Shown here piece after piece: positions 35,310 through 42,863 of a stretch of DNA of 42,863 nt. The stretch covers positions 1-42,863 of the forward strand of contig CAMLIZ010000023.1 of assembly GCA_946480245.1 (NCBI GenBank), read 5' to 3'. The position numbers and the translations under genes are program-made. The notes under the pieces were generated by a model. It was not told where the DNA came from and ran no database searches. It worked only from the letters and a program-made list of their open reading frames with translations. The stretch's first letter is position 1; each line of letters opens with the position of its first letter. The DNA comes from an uncultured Pseudomonadota bacterium (GTDB lineage: Bacteria > Pseudomonadota > Gammaproteobacteria > Burkholderiales > Burkholderiaceae).

Positions 35310-36152
35310 TCAGTAGCCGTGCACGGCGGGGTCGGGGAAGCTGCGGTCCTTCACGGCGCCTACGTAGGCGCGCACGGCCGCCTCCAGGCTGCCCGCACCT
35401 TCCATGAAGTTGCGCACGAAACGCGGCAGCCGGCCGCGCGTGGCGCCCAGCATGTCGTGCAGCACCAGCACCTGGCCTGCCGTGTCCGGGCCGGCACCAA
35501 TGCCGATGGTCATCAGCTGAGGATGCGCGGCCTGCACCTCGGCGGCCAGCGCCGAAGGCACCATCTCCAGCACCAGCATGGCGGCGCCCGCATCGGCCAG
35601 CTCGCGCGCATGCTGCTTCAAGGTGGCGGCGCTGTCGGCCTCGCGACCCTGGATGCGATAGCCGCCCAGCGCGTGCACGCTCTGCGGCGTCAGGCCCAGG
35701 TGGGCGCACACCGGAATGCCACGCTGCACCAGTGCGTGCACCGCCTCCACGGTCCAGCCGCCGCCTTCGAGCTTGACCATCTGCGCGCCGGCACGCATCA
35801 GCGCCGCGCTGCTGGCGATCGCCTGCGCCACGCTCTCGTGATAGGTGCCGAAGGGCAGGTCGCCGATCACGAATGCACTTCGGTTGCCGCGCGCCACGCA
35901 GCCGGTGTGATAGACCATCTCGTCCAGCGTGACCGGCAGCGTGCTGGCCTGGCCCTGCAGCACGTTGCCGAGCGAATCGCCGATCAGCAGGCAGTCGACG
36001 CCGCAGTCGTCGAGCAGGCGCGCGAAGGTGGCGTCGTAGGCCGTGAGCATCGCGATCTTCTCGCCGCGCGCCTGCATCGCGCGCAGCGCGGGCAGCGTGA
36101 CGCGCTTGCGTTCGGCGGCTGCGTCCGCCGCCAGGTTGGTCTGCGAGCTCAT
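35310..36152 (-). CDS. panB: Ketopantoate hydroxymethyltransferase
   Basis: Forms ketopantoate from alpha-ketoisovalerate and methylene-tetrahydrofolate, the first committed step to pantothenate and CoA. It has 280 residues. Metal-binding and active-site stretches are [36 protein letters not shown] and VLEMVPS with the catalytic Glu. The N-terminal 16 residues are a non-conserved leader. It starts 10 bases after the scpA stop, so scpA-panB-panC look like one transcript. Confidence 0.97.
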   Translation of the reverse strand: MSSQTNLAADAAAERKRVTLPALRAMQARGEKIAMLTAYDATFARLLDDCGVDCLLIGDSLGNVLQGQASTLPVTLDEMVYHTGCVARGNRSAFVIGDLPFGTYHESVAQAIASSAALMRAGAQMVKLEGGGWTVEAVHALVQRGIPVCAHLGLTPQSVHALGGYRIQGREADSAATLKQHARELADAGAAMLVLEMVPSALAAEVQAAHPQLMTIGIGAGPDTAGQVLVLHDMLGATRGRLPRFVRNFMEGAGSLEAAVRAYVGAVKDRSFPDPAVHGY

Positions 36153-36162
36153 CGGCTGCTCC

Positions 36163-37020
36163 TCAGGCGGGCTGGTAGGCCAGCCGCACGTAGATGGGCG
36201 CGAACGCCTCGGCCTGCGTGATCTCGATCAGGTGTTCGCGCGCCAATTCCAGCATCGCGATGAAGGTGACCACCACCACCTGCGGCCCGCGCTGCACCTC
36301 GAACAGATCCTCGAACTCGACGAAGCGGCGGCCCTGCAAGGTGCGCAGCACGATGCTCATGTGCTCGCGCACCGACAGCTGCTCGCGCGTGATCTTGTGG
36401 TGCTGGTGCAGCTTGGCGCGCTTGAGGATGTCGGCCCATGCCTCGCGCAACTCGTCGGCCGACACGTCGGGAAAGCGCGGCTTCAGCGCCTGCTCGATGG
36501 TGACCTGGGCACGCAGGAAGTCGCGCCCGATCACCGGCAGCGCGTCCAGCCGCGCCGCCGCCAGCTTCATCTGCTCGTATTCGAGCAGGCGGCGCACCAA
36601 CTCTGCGCGCGGATCCTCGGGCTCCTGGCCGTCGTCGGTCTTGCGCGGCGGCAGCAGCATGCGCGACTTGATCTCGATCAGCATTGCGGCCATCAACAGG
36701 TATTCGCTGGCCAGCTCGAGGTTGCGCGATCGGATCTGCTCGACGTAGGTGAGGTACTGCCGCGTCACCTCCGCCAGCGGGATGTCCAGGATGTTGAAGT
36801 TCTGCTTGCGGATCAGGTACAGCAGCAGATCCAGCGGGCCCTGGAAGGCCTCGAGGAACACCTCCAGCGCGTCGGGCGGGATGTACAGGTCCTGCGGCAG
36901 CGCGAACAGCGGCTCGCCGTACAGGCGGGCGACGGCGACGTGATCCACCACGGCGGGCGCGCCCGTCTCATCCACCGGGAGCGGCGCCGCCGGCTCCTCG
37001 GCGATCAAGGTGTCGGACAC
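36163..37020 (-). CDS. scpA: Segregation and condensation protein A
   Basis: Kleisin subunit that bridges the SMC heads in chromosome condensation. It has 285 residues. The N-terminal SMC-binding region is recognised by [19 protein letters not shown] and the following [35 protein letters not shown], with a C-terminal winged-helix part ending near [16 protein letters not shown]. About 45 extra Pro/Ala-rich residues precede the core. Neither scpB nor smc is in the window. It lies 12 bases downstream of the DUF3460 gene. Confidence 0.95.
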   Translation of the reverse strand: MSDTLIAEEPAAPLPVDETGAPAVVDHVAVARLYGEPLFALPQDLYIPPDALEVFLEAFQGPLDLLLYLIRKQNFNILDIPLAEVTRQYLTYVEQIRSRNLELASEYLLMAAMLIEIKSRMLLPPRKTDDGQEPEDPRAELVRRLLEYEQMKLAAARLDALPVIGRDFLRAQVTIEQALKPRFPDVSADELREAWADILKRAKLHQHHKITREQLSVREHMSIVLRTLQGRRFVEFEDLFEVQRGPQVVVVTFIAMLELAREHLIEITQAEAFAPIYVRLAYQPA

Positions 37021-37032
37021 GAGCCGCCGCCG

Positions 37033-37236
37033 TCAATGGCCCTTGGTCTGGTAGACGTAGGGCTGCTGCGCGACCTTGCCGGCCTTGAACTCGGCCTGCA
37101 GGTCGGGGTCGATGGGCTTGTCCCACAGCAGCGCGCGGCCGGCGCGCTGCTCTTGCTCCAGCGTGGGCTTCTGGCGCTTCAGCTCGTCGATGAACTGGGT
37201 GATCTCGGACTTGTAGGGCTTCCAGAACAGCGGCAT
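37033..37236 (-). CDS. DUF3460 family protein
   Basis: A 67-residue cytoplasmic protein of the DUF3460 family, known mostly from betaproteobacteria. Recognisable by SEITQFIDELKRQKPTLE, the central RALLWDKPID and the C-terminal VAQQPYVYQ. No function is known. It is first in the apparent DUF3460-scpA-panB-panC transcript. The 88-base gap to the SulP stop on its upstream side must contain the operon promoter, but I cannot point to convincing elements. Confidence 0.88.
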   Translation of the reverse strand: MPLFWKPYKSEITQFIDELKRQKPTLEQEQRAGRALLWDKPIDPDLQAEFKAGKVAQQPYVYQTKGH

Positions 37237-37324
37237 GGCGGCTTCTCGCGGGGCAGGCGCCCCCGCTCGAGGGAATGGGAAATCGCGGATTTTACGCGGC
37301 GGCAGGGCGCCGGCGGCCTCGGGC

Positions 37325-38995
37325 TCAACGCGTGGCCGCCCTCAGCGCCGCCCCGAGGGTGGGCGTCACATGGTCGGCGCCCACCAGCGCCTGCAGCCCC
37401 GACTGCTGCACCATCTGCAGCGGCTCGTCGCCCAGCTCGCACAGCCAGAGCTCTACGCCGTCGCGCTGCAGGCGGCGCCACAGCTGGGTTAGCGCGTCCA
37501 CGCCGGAGGCGTCGATCCAGATCAGGCGGTGCATTTCGAGCACCAGCGCTCGCGTGCCGGCGGGCAGGCCTTCGGCCAGGCTCTCGATCTTGCCCACTGC
37601 GCCGAAGAACAGCGCACCGTGCAGCCGCACCACGCGCACGCCGGGCGCAGCGTCGCCTGCGGGCAGCACTTCGGCGCGAAACAGCAGGCTCATGCGCCAG
37701 ATGAAGAACACGCAGGTCGTGATCAGGCCCAACTGCACGGCCACCATCAGGTCGAACACCACCGTGAGAAAGAAGGTGCCGAGCAGGATCACCCGGTAGC
37801 CCAGCGTGAAGCGGCGCAGGTGATCGCGCGAGAACTCGCGCCACTCGCCCATGTTCCAGGCCACGAACAGCAGGATGCCGGCCAGCGCGGCCAGCGGCAC
37901 GCTGGCGGCCAGCGGCGCCGCGGCCAGCACGATCACCAGCAGCGTGACCGCGTGCACGATGCCCGACACCGGACTGGTGGCGCCGGCGCGCACGTTGGTG
38001 ACGGTGCGCGCGATGGTGCCGGTGGCCGGGATGCCGCCGAACAGCGGCGACACCATGTTGGCGATGCCTTGCGCCATCAGCTCCTGATTGGGGTCGTGTT
38101 TCGGCAGCGTGATCAGCGTGTCGGCCACGCGCGCGCACAGCAGCGATTCCACCGCCCCCAGCAGGGCCAGCGTGAGCGTGGGGATCACCAGCTGCTTGGC
38201 GCTGATCCAGCTGAAGGGCGGCAGCTCGAGCGTCGGCAGCGTCTGCGGGATGCCACCGAAGCGCGTGCCTATCGTGTCCACCGGCAGCTTTAGCAGCGCG
38301 GCCGCGGCGGTCATCGTGACCAGCGCCACCACCGGGCCCGGCACGCGCGCGCAAAGGCGGGCCAGGCCGCTGCCGGCCAGCGGCACCGGAGCCGAGGCGA
38401 ACAGCTTCGGCCACAGCATCAGCCCGCCGAAGGTGAGCGCGCCGATGCCGAAGGCATACGGGTTGAAGCTGCCGAAGTGCTGCGCGATCGCGGCCGCCTG
38501 CGAGAAGAAGTCGGCCGGCACCTTGGGCATCGCGAGACCGAACAGATCCTTCAGCTGCGACAGCGCGATCAGCACGGCGATGCCGTTGGTGAAGCCGATG
38601 ATGATCTGCACCGGCACGTAGCGCACCAGCGTTCCCAGCTTCAGCAGCCCCATGGTGAACAGCAGCACGCCGGCCAGCGCGGTGGCGATCAGCAGGTTGG
38701 TCAGGCCGTAGCGCTCGACGATGCCGTAGACGATGACGATGAAGGCGCCCGCCGGCCCGCCGATCTGCACGCTGGAGCCGCCCAGCGCGGAAATCAGGAA
38801 GCCGGCCACGATGGCCGTGATCAACCCCTGCTCCGGCTTGACGCCGCTGGCGATCGCGAACGCCATGGCCAGCGGCAGCGCGACCACGCCCACCGTGAGG
38901 CCGGCGGCGATGTCGGCGATCAGGCGCTGGCGGTCATAGCTGCGCAGCGCGTCGCGCAAGCGCGGACGAAAGGGCTGAAGCTGGGAGCGCAACAC
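37325..38995 (-). CDS. SulP-family anion transporter
   Basis: Inner-membrane transporter for sulfate, bicarbonate or a related anion. It has 556 residues with about 11-12 membrane segments (VGVVALPLAMAFAIASG, the signature near the N-terminus; IPATGTIARTVTNVRAGA) and a C-terminal STAS domain from about 445 (LEMHRLIWIDASGVDALTQL). The start is GTG at 38995: AAGGAGA lies 7 bases before it and no ATG is suitably placed; a longer open frame to 39160 overlaps the neighbouring regulator gene and is rejected. BicA-like and DauA-like members look alike at this level, so the ion is not assigned. Confidence 0.9.
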   Translation of the reverse strand: MLRSQLQPFRPRLRDALRSYDRQRLIADIAAGLTVGVVALPLAMAFAIASGVKPEQGLITAIVAGFLISALGGSSVQIGGPAGAFIVIVYGIVERYGLTNLLIATALAGVLLFTMGLLKLGTLVRYVPVQIIIGFTNGIAVLIALSQLKDLFGLAMPKVPADFFSQAAAIAQHFGSFNPYAFGIGALTFGGLMLWPKLFASAPVPLAGSGLARLCARVPGPVVALVTMTAAAALLKLPVDTIGTRFGGIPQTLPTLELPPFSWISAKQLVIPTLTLALLGAVESLLCARVADTLITLPKHDPNQELMAQGIANMVSPLFGGIPATGTIARTVTNVRAGATSPVSGIVHAVTLLVIVLAAAPLAASVPLAALAGILLFVAWNMGEWREFSRDHLRRFTLGYRVILLGTFFLTVVFDLMVAVQLGLITTCVFFIWRMSLLFRAEVLPAGDAAPGVRVVRLHGALFFGAVGKIESLAEGLPAGTRALVLEMHRLIWIDASGVDALTQLWRRLQRDGVELWLCELGDEPLQMVQQSGLQALVGADHVTPTLGAALRAATR

Positions 38996-39021
38996 CGATC
39001 GTCTCCTTGCCGCGTTGCGCG

Positions 39022-39228
39022 TCAGCGCTTGCGGCGCGCGGTACGCGGCGCAGCGCGCGCCGACGCGCCGCTGGGCGTATAGGCCACGCCATGCGCGGCG
39101 AGGTATTCGCGGATCAGCTGCCGCACCACCTGCGAGGGCGTCAGGTCCTGCTGGGCGCACAAGCGCTCGAAGGCCGCCTTCTTGGCCGGGTCGATCAGCA
39201 GCGTGAGGCGCGCGGTCTTCAGTTCCAT
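39022..39228 (-). CDS. Ribbon-helix-helix (CopG-like) regulator
   Basis: A 68-residue protein with a beta strand (ELKTARLTLLID) followed by two helices (KKAAFERLCAQQ; TPSQVVRQLIREYLAAHG) and a basic tail, the RHH fold that binds DNA as a dimer through the strand. The ATG at 39228 opens directly on the strand. Upstream is a promoter-like element whose 17-base spacer is filled by an inverted repeat, consistent with self-repression. No toxin gene lies beside it. It is 26 bases upstream of the SulP start on the same strand, so it may be co-transcribed with and regulate the transporter. Confidence 0.8.
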   Translation of the reverse strand: MELKTARLTLLIDPAKKAAFERLCAQQDLTPSQVVRQLIREYLAAHGVAYTPSGASARAAPRTARRKR

Positions 39229-39243
39229 GGCGCTCGGATGTGA

Positions 39244-39272
39244 CTTATATGTGCATGAAATGCACACTTGAA
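39244..39272 (-). promoter_or_regulatory. Promoter with operator in spacer, upstream of RHH gene
   Basis: On the minus strand, TTCAAG (39272-39267) and TATAAG (39249-39244) are 17 bases apart, matching 3/6 and 5/6 of the sigma-70 elements. The spacer (39250-39266) is exactly TGTGCAT-GAA-ATGCACA, a perfect inverted repeat. A further TGAAATGCA (39269-39277) repeats the sequence at 39256-39264 with a 13-base step. The position suits a repressor of the RHH gene and possibly of the divergent DUF1275 gene. Confidence 0.5.
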
Positions 39273-39317
39273 ATGCATGGTACGAGCCTAAAATCGGCAG
39301 CACAAGCCCAGCAGTCC

Positions 39318-40094
39318 ATGCCCGTCGAATCCCTGCGCCAACTCACCCATCGGGTTCGCACGCGGCGCAGCAACCGCCAACTCGGCGGCCTGCTGGCGTT
39401 CGTGGCCGGCGCAGTCAACGCCGGCGGGTTTCTCGCGGTGCAGCGCTACACATCGCACATGAGCGGCATCGTGTCGGCCGTGGCCGACGCGCTGGTGCTC
39501 GGGGAGTTCGCGCTTGCACTCGGTGCCGCCTGCCTGGTGCTTGCCTTCACCGCCGGTGCGGCCACTACCGCGCTGCTGGTCAACTGGGGGCGCCGGCGCC
39601 GCCTGCACAGCCAATACGCGCTGGCCTTGCTGCTCGAAGCGGCGCTGCTGCTGGTGTTCGGCATGCTGGGCGCGCACCTGCAGCTCTGGCTGGACGTGCT
39701 GGTGCCGTCGGCGGCGCTGCTGCTGTGCTACCTGATGGGCGTGCAGAACGCCACCATCACCAAGGTGTCGCAGGCGGAGATCCGCACCACGCACATGACC
39801 GGCGTGATCACCGACCTCGGGCTCGAGCTGGGCCGGCTGCTCTACTGGAACGGATCGACCGCGCCGCACGACCGGCTGTTCGTGCGCGCCAACCGCGACA
39901 AGCTCGCGATCCACGGCACCATCCTCGGGCTGTTCTTCGTCGGCGGCATCGTCGGCGCGCTGGCGTTCAAACGCATCGGCTTTGCCTCCACCGTGCCGCT
40001 GGCGGTGCTGCTGCTGGCGGTGGCGGCGCCGCCGTTGTGGGCGGATCTGCGCGTGGCGCGCCGGCGCTTCAGCTCAGCAGCGTTCGGCCGGTAA
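39318..40094 (+). CDS. DUF1275 (YoaK-like) membrane protein
   Basis: A 258-residue inner-membrane protein with about six hydrophobic segments. The DUF1275 signature is visible: GLLAFVAGAVNAGGFLAV, YTSHMSGIVSAVADAL, the central LLLCYLMGVQNATITKVS and HMTGVITDLGLELGRLL. No transport activity is established. The ATG at 39318 keeps the conserved core and avoids the operator region that an upstream ATG at 39240 would cross. The last 26 bases overlap the end of the Kdo hydroxylase gene on the opposite strand. Confidence 0.88.
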   Translation: MPVESLRQLTHRVRTRRSNRQLGGLLAFVAGAVNAGGFLAVQRYTSHMSGIVSAVADALVLGEFALALGAACLVLAFTAGAATTALLVNWGRRRRLHSQYALALLLEAALLLVFGMLGAHLQLWLDVLVPSAALLLCYLMGVQNATITKVSQAEIRTTHMTGVITDLGLELGRLLYWNGSTAPHDRLFVRANRDKLAIHGTILGLFFVGGIVGALAFKRIGFASTVPLAVLLLAVAAPPLWADLRVARRRFSSAAFGR

Positions 40095-40962
40095 TGCGCT
40101 CCAGCGTGCGCAGCGGCGAGGTGGCCGGCTGCAGCTGGCGTTCGACGTCGAGGTACAGCGTCTGCTCGAGCATGTACTGCCCGCCCATGGCGGCATGCAG
40201 CACCTGGTCGCTGAACACGATCCAGCTGGTGCCGGGTGCGAAGTTCACGTCGAGCTGAGGTGCCTCGCGCTGATAGGCCAGGTCGGCCTTCACGCGGTCG
40301 TGCAACTGCAGCATCAGGTGGTCGTACTCGCTGCGCCGCGTCTTGGTGAGCCCGAGCTTGTGCAGGGCCCAGGCACTGCCGGGCAGTGGCCGCGGGATGG
40401 CTGGCACGAAGCGACGCGCGAACGCCTCGAACGGCTCGCCGACACGCCAGCGGCGCGGCAGCCCGTGCGGGTTGAGGTTGTGGAACACGCGCAGCAGCCG
40501 CACGCCGCGCGTCGGGTTGGACGGGAACGCGTCCACGTGCAGGCGGGTGTCGTCCTTGCGCCAGCTGGTCTCGCGCCCCTCCACCGCCAGCGGGCGGTAC
40601 GAGGTGTGACCCAGGCGCAGCTGGCCGGCATAGTGCGGGAACAGGCGCTCGACCAGGGCCAGCGCGTGGTCGCGGAAGCGGGTGATCATCGCCTGCAGCT
40701 CGGCGAAGTCCACCGCGCCGCCCACGGCGCCGCGCAGCTCGCCGCTGCCGGCACGCAGGCTGATGTTCTTCGCCTTGCCGTCCGACCATTGCGGGCTCAG
40801 GAAGCGGCGTTCGTCGTCGCTCAGTGCGAACGCGAGATCGGGGAACTGCAGCACCAGACCGGCCTCGACCACCGCCTCCACGTCGTGCGTGACGGCGCCC
40901 GGCTCCCCCGGCAGCCAGGCCGTGTCGGGGTAGCTGCGCAGCGCGTCGGGCACCGGCGCCAT
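40069..40962 (-). CDS. kdoO: Kdo hydroxylase (Fe/2-oxoglutarate-type)
   Basis: Predicted to hydroxylate Kdo in the lipopolysaccharide inner core to Ko, a reaction known from Burkholderia and Yersinia. It has 297 residues with no signal peptide. The metal site is H142-x-D144 in TRLHVDAFPSNP with distal H256 in SDQVLHAAMGG; other typical stretches are ISLRAG and VNFAPGTSWIVFSDQ. The ATG at 40962 lies two bases after the metG stop, so it is probably transcribed from the metG promoter. The family is clear to me from these motifs; that the product really is Ko is inferred from characterised relatives. Confidence 0.82.
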   Translation of the reverse strand: MAPVPDALRSYPDTAWLPGEPGAVTHDVEAVVEAGLVLQFPDLAFALSDDERRFLSPQWSDGKAKNISLRAGSGELRGAVGGAVDFAELQAMITRFRDHALALVERLFPHYAGQLRLGHTSYRPLAVEGRETSWRKDDTRLHVDAFPSNPTRGVRLLRVFHNLNPHGLPRRWRVGEPFEAFARRFVPAIPRPLPGSAWALHKLGLTKTRRSEYDHLMLQLHDRVKADLAYQREAPQLDVNFAPGTSWIVFSDQVLHAAMGGQYMLEQTLYLDVERQLQPATSPLRTLERITGRTLLS

Positions 40963-40964
40963 GG

Positions 40965-42863
40965 TCAGCGCACCCGCATGCCGGGTTGCGCCCCGGGGAA
41001 GGGTTCGAGCACGTAGATGCCCGGGTGGGCCTTCTCGTCGGCATGGCTGGCGGCCAGCACCATGCCGTCGCTGACGCCGAACTTCATCTTGCGCGGTGCC
41101 AGGTTGGCCACCATCACCGTCAGCTTGCCCACCAGCTGCGCCGGCTCGTAGGCCGAGCGGATGCCGCTGAACACCGTGCGGTGCGCCACTTCGCCCACGT
41201 CGAGCGTCAGCTTGAGCAGCTTGGTGGAGCCTTCCACCGTCTCGGCGTCGACGATCCTGGCGATGCGCAGATCGATCTTGGCGAAGTCGTCGATCGTGAT
41301 GGCCTGGCCGATCGCTTTGCCGCCCGGCAGGGCCACCTCGATCTGCGGCGCCGGCGGCGGCTCGAACAAGGCGTCGACCTGCTTCGGATCGACGCGCTGC
41401 ATCAGGTGCTGGTACACGCCGATCGTGTGCTCGCCGAGCGGGCGTTCGGCATCCGCGAACTGCAGCGCCGGCACTTGCAGAAAGGCCTCGACGCGTTGCG
41501 CCAGCGCGGGCAGTACCGGCTTCAGGTAGATCGTGAGCAGGCGGAAGGCCTCGATGCACACGCTGCACACCTCGTGCAGTTCGGCGTCCTTGCCCTGCTG
41601 CTTGGCCAGCTCCCACGGCTTGTGCTGGTCGACGAATTCGTTCACGCGGTCGGCCAGCAGCATGATCTCGCGCAGCGCCTTGGCGTACTCGCGCTCGTCG
41701 TACAGCGCCTGGATGTCCGCGCCGGCCGCGCGCAGGGTGTGCAGCAGCGATTGCGCCTGCGCGCCGAACTGCGCGCCCAGCCGGCCGCCGAAGCGCTTGC
41801 TGATGAAGCCCGCCGCGCGGCTGGCGATGTTGATGTACTTGCCGATCAGGTCGGCATTGACGCGCGCCACGAAGTCGTCGGGATTGAAGTCGACGTCCTC
41901 CACGCGCGCATTCAGCTTGGCAGCGATGTAGTAGCGCAGCCACTCGGGGTTGAGCCCCAGATCCAGGTAGCGCAGCGGCGAGATGCCCGTGCCGCGGCTT
42001 TTGCTCATCTTCTCGCCGCTGACGGTGATGAAGCCGTGCACGAATACGTGATTCGGCACCTTGCGGCCGCTGAAGTGCAGCATCGCCGGCCAGAACAGCG
42101 TGTGGAAATAGGTGATGTCCTTGCCGATGAAGTGGATCTGCTCCACCGCGGGGTCGGCCATGAAGGCGTTGAAGTCGCGCCCGGTCTTGTCAAAGTAGTT
42201 CTTCAGCGAAGCCAGGTAGCCCACCGGCGCGTCCAGCCACACATAGAAGTACTTGCCCGGCGCGTCGGGGATCTCGATGCCGAAGTAGGGCGCGTCGCGG
42301 CTGATGTCCCAGTCGGCCAGGCCGCCGGCGCCTTGCTCGTCGGTGGCGAACCACTCCTTGATCTTGTTCAGCACCTCCGGCTGCAGCCGGCCCGGCGCGC
42401 CGGTCCACTGCTGCAGGAACTCGACGCAGCGCTCGGACGACAGCTGGAAGAAGTGGTGCTCGCTGGTCTTGAGCACCGGCGCCGCACCGCTGAGCGCGGA
42501 GTACGGGTTCTTCAGCTCGGTGGGCGAATACACGGCGCCGCACACCTCGCAGGAATCGCCGTACTGGTCCTTCGCGCCGCACTTGGGGCATTCGCCCTTG
42601 ATGTAGCGATCGGGCAGGAACATGCCCTTCACCGGGTCGAAGAACTGCTCGATCTCACGGGTGAAGATCAGGCCGTTCTTGCGCAGCGCGCGGTAGATGT
42701 CCTGCGCCAGCTGGTGGTTCTCGGGGCCGTCGGTCGAATGCCAGTTGTCGAAGCCGATCAGGAAGCCGTCGAGGTAGGCCTTGCGGCCGGCGGCGATCTC
42801 GGCCACGAAGGCCTGCGGCGTCTTGCCCGCCTTCTCGGCCGCGATCATGATCGGCGCGCCGTG
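40965..42863 (-). CDS. metG: Methionyl-tRNA synthetase, N-terminus cut by window edge
   Basis: Charges tRNA-Met. 632 residues are present; the start and the HIGH motif lie beyond position 42863, as the first visible residues ([13 protein letters not shown]) are internal, so the Met at 42848 is not the start. Seen here are the zinc knuckle (CPKCGAKDQ and CEVCG), the KMSKS loop in [15 protein letters not shown], the anticodon-binding helices, and a C-terminal EMAPII/Trbp111-like tRNA-binding domain (from about [15 protein letters not shown] to the end). About 60 residues are missing, giving a normal long form of near 690. The Kdo hydroxylase gene follows directly. Confidence 0.96.
   Translation of the reverse strand, partial: HGAPIMIAAEKAGKTPQAFVAEIAAGRKAYLDGFLIGFDNWHSTDGPENHQLAQDIYRALRKNGLIFTREIEQFFDPVKGMFLPDRYIKGECPKCGAKDQYGDSCEVCGAVYSPTELKNPYSALSGAAPVLKTSEHHFFQLSSERCVEFLQQWTGAPGRLQPEVLNKIKEWFATDEQGAGGLADWDISRDAPYFGIEIPDAPGKYFYVWLDAPVGYLASLKNYFDKTGRDFNAFMADPAVEQIHFIGKDITYFHTLFWPAMLHFSGRKVPNHVFVHGFITVSGEKMSKSRGTGISPLRYLDLGLNPEWLRYYIAAKLNARVEDVDFNPDDFVARVNADLIGKYINIASRAAGFISKRFGGRLGAQFGAQAQSLLHTLRAAGADIQALYDEREYAKALREIMLLADRVNEFVDQHKPWELAKQQGKDAELHEVCSVCIEAFRLLTIYLKPVLPALAQRVEAFLQVPALQFADAERPLGEHTIGVYQHLMQRVDPKQVDALFEPPPAPQIEVALPGGKAIGQAITIDDFAKIDLRIARIVDAETVEGSTKLLKLTLDVGEVAHRTVFSGIRSAYEPAQLVGKLTVMVANLAPRKMKFGVSDGMVLAASHADEKAHPGIYVLEPFPGAQPGMRVR

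Noticed and set aside
39022..39228. Toxin-antitoxin module based on the small RHH protein
   Set aside because: No small toxin-like gene adjoins it; the flanking genes are a SulP transporter and a DUF1275 membrane protein.

Overview
The window is high-GC, densely coded chromosomal DNA from a betaproteobacterium, most likely order Burkholderiales in the Rubrivivax/Roseateles/Leptothrix neighbourhood. This is inferred from gene content: small families typical of that group (DUF3717/DUF1289, DUF1841, DUF3460), a long TrpRS, a Kdo hydroxylase next to metG, and the panC-panB-scpA order. I see no rRNA, tRNA, CRISPR array, insertion sequence or phage gene. No gene-free stretch is longer than about 175 bases.

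Positions 47-15791 (+) form a plant cell-wall polysaccharide locus that I read as a xyloglucan utilisation locus. In order: xylose isomerase; a large TonB-dependent receptor; GH35 beta-galactosidase; GH74 xyloglucanase; a lipoprotein-like SGNH esterase fused to an ExoP-type beta-sandwich; cytoplasmic GH1 beta-glucosidase; and a GPH-family sugar transporter. The genes from the receptor to the transporter overlap or nearly touch (TGATG or ATGA junctions), so they look like one translationally coupled operon. A second unit follows: FN3-GH5 endoglucanase plus Tat-exported GH43, with its own promoter-like sequence and a LacI-type half-palindrome. The model is backbone cleavage outside or at the surface (GH74, GH5), uptake through the TonB receptor, periplasmic debranching (GH35, GH43, esterase), inner-membrane import (GPH) and cytoplasmic hydrolysis (GH1), with xylose entering metabolism through XylA. 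No alpha-xylosidase (GH31) or fucosidase (GH95/GH29) is in the window. They may lie to the left.

Positions 15816-23011 hold envelope and stress genes: a small exported protein with two CX10C motifs, an alpha/beta hydrolase, a GlsB/YeaQ membrane protein, an orphan lipoprotein, and a Spy/CpxP-like protein followed by a CpxR/CpxA-like two-component system. A CpxR-box-like sequence lies before the spy-like gene and an intrinsic terminator sits just before the regulator gene. A DUF3717-DUF1289 protein and a DUF481 outer-membrane protein follow.

Positions 23018-31763 hold housekeeping genes: trpS, purN, an RsmB/NOP methyltransferase, a fatty-acid desaturase, DUF1841, a KefC-type antiporter overlapping a KefF-type oxidoreductase, and an orphan ParA ATPase overlapping a MaoC dehydratase. 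Positions 31883-34460 encode a LuxR-type response regulator and a hybrid histidine kinase. Positions 34473-42863 hold panC, panB, scpA, DUF3460, a SulP transporter, a ribbon-helix-helix regulator with a likely autoregulatory operator, a DUF1275 membrane protein, a Kdo hydroxylase, and metG, which runs off the right edge.
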